From Promicromonospora panici (GTDB lineage Bacteria > Actinomycetota > Actinomycetes > Actinomycetales > Cellulomonadaceae): DNA of 64,000 nucleotides. Shown here piece after piece: positions 1-8,722 of the stretch. Each line of letters opens with the position of its first letter. Within the stretch, counting starts at the first letter, position 1. The translations under genes and the position numbers were made by a program. The notes below the pieces were generated by a model, which was not told the DNA's origin, ran no database searches, and saw only the letters and a list, made by a program, of their open reading frames with translations. Location: the NCBI RefSeq assembly GCF_900608595.1, contig NZ_UWYY01000013.1:124001-188000 (forward strand), in the 5' to 3' direction.

Positions 1-246
1 GCCAGGTCCGAAACGTCCGCGAACCGTCGAGCGCCCACATGCCGTCAGCCTCGATGCGGGGCAGCCATGTCATCCGGAGTATGTCCAGCTGCGAACACAC
101 CGCGCGCAGCAGAGGCGAAACAGCGGTGAGACGGGAGCCGATCCCGGAGCCACTGCCCAGGTCGGCGCTGTCCAGCGCCGCCGGACCCGCCGCGCTGATC
201 AGCTCGCGGGTCAGGCCCTCAAGGTCCGCGACGATCGTCTCGAGCG
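1..246 (-). CDS. Partial DUF222/13E12-like protein, cut by the left edge
   Basis: On the minus strand one frame reads LETIVADLEGLTRELI near the right end and DGSRTFRTW at the window edge. This resembles the N-terminal part of the DUF222 proteins that often carry a C-terminal HNH nuclease in actinobacteria. I found no convincing start codon upstream in the same frame, so the 5' end may be frameshifted or start differently. The rest of the gene lies outside the window. Function is inferred from a short stretch only. Confidence 0.35.
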
Positions 247-504
247 AGCGTGCGCCTGAAGGCGCATCGCGCTCGGCTGTGCCAGCACCATGCGGCTCAC
301 CTCCTCGTAGTCCCGAAGCGCCAGCTCGGTGCCGGCAACACGTCGAGAATATCGAACAGCTGTACCCATCGCGAGGCAAATTTGAAATCTGTGGATAACG
401 TATCGGCGCCCAACTCGTGCGTCGGTAACTGGTTCAGACTTCGACCGGATCACGACCGGGCCGCCACCGGGCCGAGTGTCAGAGGCTCACGGCAGACTGA
501 GCCC

Positions 505-2337
505 GTGCACACGGTGATCTCGCGAGAACCTTCGGGCATCGGCCTCCGGCCGGTGTCCGACGCCGGTGCGCCCGCGGGGGAGCCGCGCACCGTCGAGGCG
601 GCCCGCCTGGCCCAGGAGGTGGCGGCCGACGAGGCGGCCCGCACGCGCTGGACCTGGGACGACACCAACAGCTGGTACCCGGCGCTCCTCGCCGACGGCG
701 TCCGGGTCGACCGGGCGCACGACCTGCGGCTGGCGCACGCGATCCTCCGGGCCTCGGCGCTGTCGGCGCGCACCGCCCTCGCCGAGGCGGGCCCCACCGC
801 ATGGGACCGGCTCGCGCCGGTCCCACCCCCGGGCGGCCCGACGGCGGCCGCGCTGGTCCGTCCGGATCGGCACCCCGGCTCCGAGCCGCTCTTCGAGCTC
901 GGCGAGATCGCCGCGCCGGCTCGCTCCGAATCGACCACGGGGGATCGTGGTGAACCTGGCGAACGGTCGGGCAGCGCGCGCGAACCGGACGGGTCCCTCG
1001 ACCCCGCCGCCGAGCTCACCGCACAGCTCACGGCACTCAAGGACAGCACCGACCCGGGCCGCCTCCGGCTCCTTCTCGCGGCAGAGTCCGCGGGGTCGCT
1101 CGCGGCCGCCGAGATGCACCACGCCGGGCTCCCATGGCGCGGCGACATCCACGACGAGATCCTCACCGAGGCGCTCGGCCCGAGGCCCCGGCCGGGCGCG
1201 CGCCCGGCGAAGCTCGAAGAGCTGGCCAACCAGATCCGCGCGGCTCTCGACGCCCCGCCCACGCTCAATCCCGACTCCCATCCGGACCTGCTGCGCGCCA
1301 TGGAGTATGCCGGCGTGGGTGCCCGCAGCCTGCGCAAGTGGGAGCTGGAGAAGCTCGATCACCCGGTGATCGCCCCGCTCCTGGAGTACAAGGGGCTCTA
1401 CCGCCTCTACACCGCGAACGGCTGGAACTGGATCGACACCTGGGCACCAGACGGCCGGTTCCGCATGGAGTACGTGGTCGGCGGCGTGGTCACGGGCCGC
1501 TGGGCGAGCACCGGCGGCGGCGCGCTGCAGCTGCCGCACAACGTCCGGCGGGCGGTGGTCGCCGACCCGGGCTGGACCTTCGTCGTGGCCGATGCTGCCC
1601 AGCTCGAACCACGCGTGCTCGCCGCCCTGGCCCGCGACGAGCGCATGGCGGCGGCGGGCCGCAGCAAGGACGGCGCGAACACCGACATGTACGCCGGGAT
1701 CGTCGCGACGGGCGCCGTCGACTCCCGCGAGCACGCGAAGGTGGGCATGCTCGGCGCCATGTACGGCGGGACCACGGGCGTCAGCGCGCAGGTGCTGCCG
1801 CGGCTCGCCCGCGCGTTCCCGCAGGCCATCGACCTGGTCGAGCGTGCGGCCCGGGCCGGCGAGCGCGGCGAGGTCGTCACCACCCGGCTGGGCCGCAGCT
1901 CGCCGCTGCCGGGAGAGTCGTGGGCCGCCACCCAGGGCTCCGCCTTCGACGAGGACGCCGGGGCCGACGCCCAGTCCCGCGCCCGCAGCCAGACGCGCTC
2001 CTGGGGGCGGTTCACGCGGAACTTCGTGGTCCAGGGCACCGCCGCCGAGTGGGCGCTGTGCTGGATCGCGTCGATCCGTCGTCGGCTCTGGGCGCTCGGC
2101 GAGGTGGACGGCTACACACCCGGGCTCGCGCCCGCGCCGTTCGACCGCCGTCCGCACCTCGTGTTCTTCCTGCACGACGAGGTGGTGGTGCACGCCCCGG
2201 CGGCGCTCGGCGACGTCGTCGCGCAGGAGGTCCGGGCCGCCGCAGAGGAGGCCGGCCGGCTGCTCTTCGGCGACTTCCCGGTGGACTTCCCGCTCAGCGT
2301 CGCGGTGACGGAGAGCTACGCGGACGCCAAGGGCTGA
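505..2337 (+). CDS. Bifunctional 3'-5' exonuclease / family A DNA polymerase
   Basis: About 610 residues from the GTG at 505; the frame is open further upstream but that part does not look like the family. Family A polymerase motifs are visible in order: a motif A-like segment VVADAAQLEPRVLAAL, a motif B-like segment around MYGGTTG, and motif C FFLHDEVVVHAP with the catalytic HDE. Length and organisation match the shorter actinobacterial PolA-like proteins called bifunctional 3'-5' exonuclease/DNA polymerase, which lack the 5' nuclease of full PolA. The exact in vivo role (repair or lagging-strand processing) is not shown by the sequence. It is convergent with the aminotransferase gene, with only about 10 bases between the stops. 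Confidence 0.85.
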   Translation: MHTVISREPSGIGLRPVSDAGAPAGEPRTVEAARLAQEVAADEAARTRWTWDDTNSWYPALLADGVRVDRAHDLRLAHAILRASALSARTALAEAGPTAWDRLAPVPPPGGPTAAALVRPDRHPGSEPLFELGEIAAPARSESTTGDRGEPGERSGSAREPDGSLDPAAELTAQLTALKDSTDPGRLRLLLAAESAGSLAAAEMHHAGLPWRGDIHDEILTEALGPRPRPGARPAKLEELANQIRAALDAPPTLNPDSHPDLLRAMEYAGVGARSLRKWELEKLDHPVIAPLLEYKGLYRLYTANGWNWIDTWAPDGRFRMEYVVGGVVTGRWASTGGGALQLPHNVRRAVVADPGWTFVVADAAQLEPRVLAALARDERMAAAGRSKDGANTDMYAGIVATGAVDSREHAKVGMLGAMYGGTTGVSAQVLPRLARAFPQAIDLVERAARAGERGEVVTTRLGRSSPLPGESWAATQGSAFDEDAGADAQSRARSQTRSWGRFTRNFVVQGTAAEWALCWIASIRRRLWALGEVDGYTPGLAPAPFDRRPHLVFFLHDEVVVHAPAALGDVVAQEVRAAAEEAGRLLFGDFPVDFPLSVAVTESYADAKG

Positions 2338-2347
2338 GCCGGCCCCA

Positions 2348-3658
2348 TCAGCCGCGCACCGCCTCGTCGAGCACCGCCTTCAGCGACGCCTCCAGGATGT
2401 CCACCCCGGCGTGGAGGTCGTCCTCGCTGATCGTGAGGGGCGGGGCGATGCGGAAGATGCCGCCCATGCCCGGGAGCTGGACGATGTTCATGTGCAGGCC
2501 CCGCTCCAGGCAGGCCGCGGTGACCGCGCCGCCGAGGGCATCGGCGGGAGCCTTGCTCTCCTTGTCCTGCACGAGCTCGATGCCCTGGAACAAGCCACGC
2601 CCGCGGACGTCGCCGACGACCTCGTAGCTGTCGCGGAGCGCCACCAGCCGCTCGGCGAGCTGAGCACCCAGCCGCGCCGCACGCTCGACGAGGCGATCCC
2701 GCTCGATGACGTCGAGGACGGTCAGCCCGACCGCCGCCGCGAGCGGGTCGGAGACGTGAGTCGTGTAGAAGAGGAACCCGCGGTCGTGGCAGGCCTGCTC
2801 GATCTCGGCACTCGTGACGACCGCCGCCAGGGGCAGTCCGGCGCCGAGGGTCTTCGACAGCGTCAGGATGTCCGGGACGACGCCGTCCCGCTCGAACGCG
2901 TACATGGCACCGGTGCGGCCGAGGCCGGTCTGCGCCTCGTCGAGGATGAGCAGCATCCCGCGCTCCGCGCACATCTCCTTGAGCCGCCGCAGATACCCGG
3001 GCGGCAGGTCGATGATCCCGCCGGAGGACAGGATGGGTTCGACGAGGCAGGCGGCGAGGCTGCCGGCGGACTGCTGGTCGACGAGCGCGAACCCGTAGGC
3101 CAGCTCGGCCTCCCAGTCGTACGACCCGTCAGGCGCCCGGAACGGGGACCGGTACGCGTTGGGCGAGGGAAGGGCGAGATTTCCCGGGGTCGGGGGGCCG
3201 TAGCCGCGCCGTCCGGCGGAGAACGTGGCGGACGCCGCGCCCTGGGTCATGCCGTGCCACGAGCGGTCGAACGAGACGATCTCGTAGCGGCCGGTGAAGA
3301 GCTTGGCCATCTTGATCGCGGCCTCGTTCGACTCGGCCCCGGTGCTCAGCAGCATGGCCTTGCTCAGCGGGTCCGGCAGGGTCGCGGTGAGGCGGTCTGC
3401 CAGGTTCAGGACCGGGGCGCTGAGCATGCCGCTGAACAGATGGTCCAGCGAGGCGACCGCCGACGAGACCGTCGACACGATGTCCGGGTGCGCATGCCCG
3501 AGGATCGAGCTCATCTGCCCCGACGTGAAGTCGAGGATCGGCGTGCCCTCGCTGTCGAAGACGTAGGCGCCGGAGGCACGTTCGATGAGCCGCGGGGTGA
3601 AGGTCGGTCCGTAGCGGATCAGGAGCCGGTCGGCGTCGTCCAGGAACCTCGTGTCCAT
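2348..3658 (-). CDS. Class III PLP aminotransferase, 2,2-dialkylglycine decarboxylase-like
   Basis: 436 residues, ATG start at 3658. A fold-type I, class III PLP enzyme: LLSTGAESNEAAIKMAK (phosphate-binding region), ILDEAQTGLGRTG (cofactor Asp) and TLSKTLGAGLPLAAVV with the Schiff-base Lys. The segments SWHGMTQGAASATFSAGRRG, EPILSSGGIIDLPPGY and FFYTTHVSDP-like FLFYTTHVSDPLAAAVGL closely resemble dialkylglycine decarboxylase, which decarboxylates 2,2-dialkylglycines and transaminates pyruvate. Class III enzymes are easily mis-specified, so another omega-aminotransferase activity is possible. It is the last gene of a minus-strand run after mtn, 18 bases downstream. Confidence 0.8.
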   Translation of the reverse strand: MDTRFLDDADRLLIRYGPTFTPRLIERASGAYVFDSEGTPILDFTSGQMSSILGHAHPDIVSTVSSAVASLDHLFSGMLSAPVLNLADRLTATLPDPLSKAMLLSTGAESNEAAIKMAKLFTGRYEIVSFDRSWHGMTQGAASATFSAGRRGYGPPTPGNLALPSPNAYRSPFRAPDGSYDWEAELAYGFALVDQQSAGSLAACLVEPILSSGGIIDLPPGYLRRLKEMCAERGMLLILDEAQTGLGRTGAMYAFERDGVVPDILTLSKTLGAGLPLAAVVTSAEIEQACHDRGFLFYTTHVSDPLAAAVGLTVLDVIERDRLVERAARLGAQLAERLVALRDSYEVVGDVRGRGLFQGIELVQDKESKAPADALGGAVTAACLERGLHMNIVQLPGMGGIFRIAPPLTISEDDLHAGVDILEASLKAVLDEAVRG

Positions 3659-3676
3659 CGTCTCTTCCCTCCGATG

Positions 3677-4387
3677 TCAGGCGCCGAGCAGCCCGATCGC
3701 CGTGGTGACCACCCGCGCCGAGCGCTGCGCGGCGTCGTCGATGTGCGTGTGGAACTCGGTGCCGTCGGGCGCGCACAGGTCCGAGACGGCCCGCACCGAC
3801 ACGAAGCCGGTGCCGAAGAGGTAACAGAGCTGGGCGAGCGCCGCGGACTCCATGTCGATGGCGAGCATGTCGGGGAAGTCGGCGCGAAGCTGCAGCGCCA
3901 GGTCGGCGGTGGCGAACTTCTCGCCGGACCCGATGGTGCCCTCGCGCAGCACCTGCGCCTCCGCGGATGCCGCCTGCCGGACGGCGTCGGCGAGCGCGGG
4001 GGCGGCGTCGTACGCCTCGGGCATGCGCGGCACCTGCCCGAGCACGTACCCGAAGGCGCGGACGTCGGCTTCCGCGTTGACCAGCCGGACGCCCAGCACG
4101 ACGTCGCCGACGGCGATGTCCTTCGCGAGCCCGCCGGCACTGCCCGCGCTGATCAGCGGCACGCCCGCGCCGTGCCGGAGGATCGCGGTCGTCCCCGCGG
4201 CCGTGGTGTTGACGAAGCCCATGCCGGTGCGCACCAGCACGACCGGCCGGCCGGCCAGGGTGATGCGCCGGTGGTCGGCCAGGCCCACGCGTTCCGGTTC
4301 GCCCACCTCGGACGCGAGGTCGAGGAACGGCGCGGCCTCGTCGTCCATCGCGACGAGCACGACGGCGACGGGTGCTTCGGCGGTCAC
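3677..4387 (-). CDS. mtnN: 5'-methylthioadenosine / S-adenosylhomocysteine nucleosidase
   Basis: 236 residues from the GTG at 4387, which overlaps the luxS stop (GTGA), so the two are translationally coupled. PNP/UDP phosphorylase-fold features: the glycine-rich ISAGSAGGLA, FATADLALQL, and AIDMESAALAQLCY with the Glu that contacts the ribose, followed by VRAVSDLC. The enzyme hydrolyses SAH to S-ribosylhomocysteine and adenine, and also MTA. The adjacent luxS product uses S-ribosylhomocysteine, so together they form the two-step Pfs-LuxS branch of the activated methyl cycle. Confidence 0.85.
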   Translation of the reverse strand: MTAEAPVAVVLVAMDDEAAPFLDLASEVGEPERVGLADHRRITLAGRPVVLVRTGMGFVNTTAAGTTAILRHGAGVPLISAGSAGGLAKDIAVGDVVLGVRLVNAEADVRAFGYVLGQVPRMPEAYDAAPALADAVRQAASAEAQVLREGTIGSGEKFATADLALQLRADFPDMLAIDMESAALAQLCYLFGTGFVSVRAVSDLCAPDGTEFHTHIDDAAQRSARVVTTAIGLLGA

Positions 4388-4878
4388 TGGGTCGGCTCGG
4401 CGTCGGAGGCGAACACCGTCGGCCACGCGTCGCGTGCCGCGAGGAACGTGGCGGCCGCCTCCTGGGCGCCGGCCAGCGTGTGGTTCGCTCCCCAGCCGCA
4501 CTGCACCTCGTTGGCGGCGGGTACCTCAGTGGCCGTGAGGATGTCGCGCATCGTCGCCTCGACGAGGCCGAGCACGTCCTCGTAGGCGGGCTCGCCCTGC
4601 AGCATCAGGTAGAAGCCGGTCTGGCAGCCCATGGGCGAGAAGTCCAGGACGGCGTCGGAGTGGTTGCGGGAGTGCTCCGCGAACAGGTGCTCCAGCGAGT
4701 GCACGGTCGGCATCTCGAGGTGCGCGGTGTTGGGCTGCGTGAATCGCACGTCGTACTTGACGATCACGTCCCCTCCCGCGAGCTGCTTGCGGTCCGCGAG
4801 GCGCACGTACGGGGCGGCGACGGCGCGGTGGTCCAGGTTGAACGACTCGACGTTCATGCGGGGTGCTGACTCGGTCAC
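4384..4878 (-). CDS. luxS: S-ribosylhomocysteine lyase LuxS
   Basis: About 164 residues from a GTG at 4878; an ATG at 4857 (MNVESFNLDHRAV) is an equally typical LuxS start. The iron-binding HSLEH motif and the catalytic Cys in DFSPMGCQTGFYL are both present, as is the CGWGANH segment near the C-terminus. LuxS converts S-ribosylhomocysteine to homocysteine and DPD, the AI-2 precursor. Its stop overlaps the mtn start, and the SulP stop lies about 10 bases upstream, so this is probably one transcript. Whether it signals or only recycles methyl donors cannot be read from sequence. Confidence 0.92.
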   Translation of the reverse strand: MTESAPRMNVESFNLDHRAVAAPYVRLADRKQLAGGDVIVKYDVRFTQPNTAHLEMPTVHSLEHLFAEHSRNHSDAVLDFSPMGCQTGFYLMLQGEPAYEDVLGLVEATMRDILTATEVPAANEVQCGWGANHTLAGAQEAAATFLAARDAWPTVFASDAEPTQ

Positions 4879-4888
4879 GGGTACGAGC

Positions 4889-6712
4889 CTATGTCTTTTG
4901 CGCCGCCAGAACATGCGACCGGGCGTGCTCGACCGCCGCCGGGAGGTCGTCGAACAGGTGGCTCTCGTGCCGCAGCGTCCGGTTCAGGCCGACGGCCTCC
5001 AGCAGCTTGCGGTGCCGCGGCTGGATGCCCTTGACCAGCACGATGACGCCGCGCTGCTGGAGCTCCAGCGTCAGGTCGGCGAGGGCACGGGCCCCGGTGG
5101 CGTCCACGACGTGCAGGTCGGAGAGCCGCAGGATCACCACCTCGACGGGGTCCTGGAGGGTGTGGGCGGAGATCTCGCCGAGGATCCGGTCGGACGCGCC
5201 GAAGAACATGGCGCCGTTCAGGCGGAACAGCGCGATCCGCTCGTCGCCTTCGTGCGCGGCGCCGGGCAGCGGCTCGCGGTGTACCGACGCCGCCCTCGCC
5301 ACGGACGCCAGCGCGAAGAAGGCGGCGATCAGCAGGCCGATCTGAACGGCGACGATGAGGTCGAACGACACGGTGATGATCGCGGTGACGACGAACGTGA
5401 GCGCGTCCGGCCGGGTCGAGGTGAGCACCGAGCGGATGGTCCCCGCGCCGATCATCCGGAAGGACGTCACCATGAGCACGCCCGCCAGCGCGGCCAGCGG
5501 GATGCGCCCCACCGGCCCCGTGGCCAGGTAGATCACGGCGAGGATCACCAGCGCGTGCACGACGGCGGCCAGGCGGGTGCGGGCGCCCGAGCGCACGTTG
5601 ACCGCGGTACGGGCGATGGCGCCGGTCGCGGGGATGCCCCCGAACGCGCCGCTCGCGAGCGACGCGAGCCCCTGCCCCACGAGCTCCCGGTCGGGGTGGT
5701 AGGGGTTCTCCCCGCCCTGGTCGGTCCCGCCCTGGTCGGTCCCGCCCTGCGTGCTCGGCTGACCGGCGGCCGGACCGTCGGGCCGGCCCGCGCGCTTGGC
5801 CGACATGCTGGCGGCGACCCGCGCGGACAGCAGCGACTCGATGGCCGCCAGCGCCGCGATCGCGACGGCCGCGCCGGCGAGATCGCGGACGGCGTCCGGC
5901 GTCGCGTCGGGCAGCACCGGGAAGGGGAGCGAGCTGGGCAGCTCGCCGATGCGCGGCACCGGGGCGTCCAGCACCTCCGCGAGCGCGGTCACCAGCGCGA
6001 CCGCGATGAGCGACGCCGGCAGGGCGCTCGACACCCGCGGCAGCACGAGCATCACCGCGGCGACGACGGCCACCACGGCCAGCGTCCAGATCCAGGTCGG
6101 CGTCGCGCTGCCGTGCACGACGCCGTCGACCACGCTGCCGTCGGCGACCGCACCCGACGGCCAGAGCGCCGCCCCGACCGAGCGGACCGCGGTGACCAGG
6201 GTGTTGTGCCCGGTCTCGGCCGCTACGCCGACGGCGGCCGGGACCTGCTGCAGGAAGATGATCGCCGCGATGCCGAGGGTGAAGCCCTCGACCACCGGCC
6301 ACGGGATGTACGTGACCACACGCCCCAGCCGGAACAGGCCGCAGGCCAGCACTATCGCCCCGCCGAGCAGGGTCACGAGCGCCACCGAACCCACGCCGTG
6401 CTGCGCCACGATCGGGGCGAGAACCACCGCCATCGCGCCGGTGGGGCCGCTGACCTGGAGGTTCGACCCGCCGAACACCGCCGCGACGATGCCCGCCACC
6501 ACCGCGGTCACGAGCCCGGCGGCCGGTCCCACCCCCGAGCTGACGCCGAACGCGAGCGCGAGCGGCAGGGCGACGACGCCCACGGTGATGCCCGCCAGGA
6601 GATCGGACCGGAGGGTGCGGGGACGCAGGTCGTAGTCGGCCTTGGAGGGCACGAGATCCCGTATGTCGGCGCGCTCCCGGATTGTTGCGATCAGCCTGGC
6701 GCGCTTGGTCAT
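4889..6712 (-). CDS. SulP family anion transporter with C-terminal STAS domain
   Basis: 607 residues from ATG 6712. The N-terminal part carries the SulP membrane core: DLLAGITVGVVALPLALAFG and NLQVSGPTGAMAVVL are hallmark segments, followed by many hydrophobic helices to about residue 450. The last 110 residues form a STAS domain with VVILRLSDLHVVDATGARAL, where the DxTG pattern is the usual phosphorylation-site context. A Gly/Gln/Asp repeat (GGTDQGGTDQGG) forms an unusual loop near residue 330. The substrate may be sulfate or bicarbonate. Position upstream of luxS suggests co-transcription. Confidence 0.88.
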   Translation of the reverse strand: MTKRARLIATIRERADIRDLVPSKADYDLRPRTLRSDLLAGITVGVVALPLALAFGVSSGVGPAAGLVTAVVAGIVAAVFGGSNLQVSGPTGAMAVVLAPIVAQHGVGSVALVTLLGGAIVLACGLFRLGRVVTYIPWPVVEGFTLGIAAIIFLQQVPAAVGVAAETGHNTLVTAVRSVGAALWPSGAVADGSVVDGVVHGSATPTWIWTLAVVAVVAAVMLVLPRVSSALPASLIAVALVTALAEVLDAPVPRIGELPSSLPFPVLPDATPDAVRDLAGAAVAIAALAAIESLLSARVAASMSAKRAGRPDGPAAGQPSTQGGTDQGGTDQGGENPYHPDRELVGQGLASLASGAFGGIPATGAIARTAVNVRSGARTRLAAVVHALVILAVIYLATGPVGRIPLAALAGVLMVTSFRMIGAGTIRSVLTSTRPDALTFVVTAIITVSFDLIVAVQIGLLIAAFFALASVARAASVHREPLPGAAHEGDERIALFRLNGAMFFGASDRILGEISAHTLQDPVEVVILRLSDLHVVDATGARALADLTLELQQRGVIVLVKGIQPRHRKLLEAVGLNRTLRHESHLFDDLPAAVEHARSHVLAAQKT

Positions 6713-6842
6713 AGGCCCGCCGAAGCGGTGCTCGACGGTGTCCCCCACAAGTTAAGGACCGTAGCAAGATCACGGCCTGTTCGCCTGGTGAACGGCCTGT
6801 TCAACGGCCCTTTGATCGAGTCCCGTTTCGTCGATCCCCGTT

Positions 6843-6861
6843 GGTCGAGCCTGTCGAGACC
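6843..6861. repeat. 19-bp dispersed repeat GGTCGAGCCTGTCGAGACC, copy 1
   Basis: The 19-mer GGTCGAGCCTGTCGAGACC is a partial palindrome lying between the divergent sulP and Nif3-like genes. An identical copy sits at 9422-9440 inside the MFS gene, in each case next to degenerate partial copies such as GTCGATCCC. It behaves like a small dispersed intergenic element. Upstream of the Nif3-like gene it lies where the frame is open but probably untranslated. Confidence 0.6.
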
Positions 6862-6894
6862 CGCACCACCACGCCGCGTATTACGCTGCGAGAC

Positions 6895-7842
6895 GTGAGC
6901 AGCAGCGACACCCCCGCACACCCCACGCTGGCGCAGGTGGTCCGCGCCCTCGACGGGCTCTACCCGCCGTCGACGGCGGAGGGGTGGGACGCCGTCGGAC
7001 TGGTCGCCGGCGACCCCGCCGCACCCGTGGGCAAGGTGCTGTTCGCCGTCGACCCGGTGGCAACCGTGATCGATGAGGCGCTGGACTGGGGCGCCGACCT
7101 CCTCGTCACGCACCACCCGCTGTTCCTGCGCGGCGTGAGCTCCGTCGCCGCGACCACCTTCAAGGGATCGGTGGTGCACCGGCTGCTGACCGGCGGCTGC
7201 GCCCTGCACGTCGCGCACACCAACGCCGACGCCGCCCCGCGCGGCGTCGCCGACGCCCTCGCCGACCTCGTCGGCATCACCGACCGGCGTCCGCTCGAGG
7301 TGAGCGCCGCCGGCGAGACGCACGAGCTGTCTCACGGCCTGGCCCCGGGAGCGGGACACGGGACCGGCTACGGCACCGACCGCGGCATCGGCCGGGTCGG
7401 GCGCCTCGCCGAGCCGACCACGCTCGCCGACTTCGCCCGCCGCGTCGCCGCGGCGCTGCCCGCCACCGCCCAGGGGATCCGCTTCTCCGGCGACCCGGAC
7501 GCGACGGTGACCACCGCCGCCGTCCTCGGCGGTTCCGGTGACGGCTACTTCGACGCCGTCCGGGCCGCCGCAGCCGACGTGTACGTCACCTCCGACCTGC
7601 GCCACCACCCCGCTTCCGAGCTGCGCGAACGGGCCGAGTTCGAGTCCCGCACGGCCGGCGCCAGCGGGCCGGCCGGCACCCCCTTCCTGGTCGACACCGC
7701 CCACTACGCGAGCGAGTGGCCCTGGCTGCGCTACGCCGTCGAGGACCTCGGCACGGCGCTCGCGGCGGACGGGCTCGCGGTCGAGGCCCGGGTCAGCGAG
7801 ATCGTGACCGACCCCTGGACGGGCCAGGTCCCGTCCCGCTGA
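6895..7842 (+). CDS. Nif3-like dinuclear metal centre protein
   Basis: 315 residues from GTG 6895, preceded by the repeat at 6843. NIF3/DUF34 features: PPSTAEGWDAVGLVAGD near the N-terminus, the metal-binding LLVTHHPLFLRGV, ALHVAHTNADAAP, and a C-terminal DTAHYASEWPW that matches the usual GHxxSE-type site. An insert in the middle is rich in Gly (GAGHGTGYGTDRG). Family members are toroidal hexamers, some annotated as GTP cyclohydrolase I type 2, without firm evidence. It lies directly ahead of the DUF164 zinc-ribbon gene, a neighbourhood common in actinobacteria. Confidence 0.85.
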   Translation: MSSSDTPAHPTLAQVVRALDGLYPPSTAEGWDAVGLVAGDPAAPVGKVLFAVDPVATVIDEALDWGADLLVTHHPLFLRGVSSVAATTFKGSVVHRLLTGGCALHVAHTNADAAPRGVADALADLVGITDRRPLEVSAAGETHELSHGLAPGAGHGTGYGTDRGIGRVGRLAEPTTLADFARRVAAALPATAQGIRFSGDPDATVTTAAVLGGSGDGYFDAVRAAAADVYVTSDLRHHPASELRERAEFESRTAGASGPAGTPFLVDTAHYASEWPWLRYAVEDLGTALAADGLAVEARVSEIVTDPWTGQVPSR

Positions 7843-7908
7843 ATCCTGGGGGCACGAGGGCGGGGTAGCGTTGGACCACCCCAGACCCCGACCGAGAGGA
7901 CGCCTCCC

Positions 7909-8667
7909 GTGGCTACTGCACCACCCGAAGACCAGCGCCGGCTGCTGGACGTCCAGGCGCTCGACACCCGCGCTCAGCAGCTCGCCCACCAGCGCAAGAA
8001 CCTTCCCGCGCTGGCGAAGCTGGCAGAGCTCGACGGCCGGATCGCCGACCTGCGCGCCTCGCTCGTCGAGTCGCGTACCCGGGTGGCCGACCTGAAGCGC
8101 GAGCTGATCAAGGCGGAGTCCGACGTCGAGCAGGTCCGCAACCGCGCGGCCCGCGACCAGCAGCGGCTGGACTCCGGCGGCGTGAGCGCCAAGGACGCCG
8201 TCGCGCTCACCGACGAGCTCGGCTCGCTCGCCACGCGCCAGGCCGCGCTCGAGGAGATCGAGCTCGACGTCATGGAACGGCTCGAGGCGCACGAGGACGC
8301 GCTCGCCAAGGTCGAGGCCGCCAACGACGAGCTCGTCGCCGAGAAGACGAAGGTCGAGGCCGAGCGGGACGCGGGCTGGGCCGAGATCGACGAGCAGGTC
8401 GCGGCGATTGCGGGCGAGCGGGCGAAGGCGGCCGACGGGCTCGACACCGCCCTGGTCAAGCTGTACGAGAAGATCCGGACGCAGCTCGGCGGCACGGGCG
8501 CGGCGGTGCTGAACGGCAACCGCTGCGAGGGCTGCCGCATCGACCTCCCGCCGGGCGACGTCGCGGCGATCAAGGGCGCGGCGCCCGACGCCGTGGTGCG
8601 CTGCGAGGAGTGCGGCCGCATCCTCGTCCGGGTCGCGGGCGCGAAGACCGGCGCGGCTGCGGGCTGA
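7909..8667 (+). CDS. C4-type zinc ribbon protein with long coiled coil (DUF164)
   Basis: 252 residues from GTG 7909. Residues about 15-190 are a continuous charged coiled coil, and the C-terminus carries two CxxC knuckles, NRCEGCRID and VVRCEECGRIL, that would bind zinc. This architecture is that of the DUF164 (CdsZ-like) family, reported as nucleic-acid or chaperone-type factors; the role in actinobacteria is not settled. It follows the Nif3-like gene by 66 bases in the same direction and is probably co-transcribed. Confidence 0.85.
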   Translation: MATAPPEDQRRLLDVQALDTRAQQLAHQRKNLPALAKLAELDGRIADLRASLVESRTRVADLKRELIKAESDVEQVRNRAARDQQRLDSGGVSAKDAVALTDELGSLATRQAALEEIELDVMERLEAHEDALAKVEAANDELVAEKTKVEAERDAGWAEIDEQVAAIAGERAKAADGLDTALVKLYEKIRTQLGGTGAAVLNGNRCEGCRIDLPPGDVAAIKGAAPDAVVRCEECGRILVRVAGAKTGAAAG

Positions 8668-8722
8668 GCCCGCCCGGGGTGAGCTGGCTGCGGGCCGATC
8701 CGGGCGCCCGCCGTCGGCTCCC

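Noticed and set aside
4631..6898. Long plus-strand frame antisense to the SulP gene
   Set aside because: His/Arg/Asp-rich shadow; SulP and LuxS on the other strand are unmistakable.
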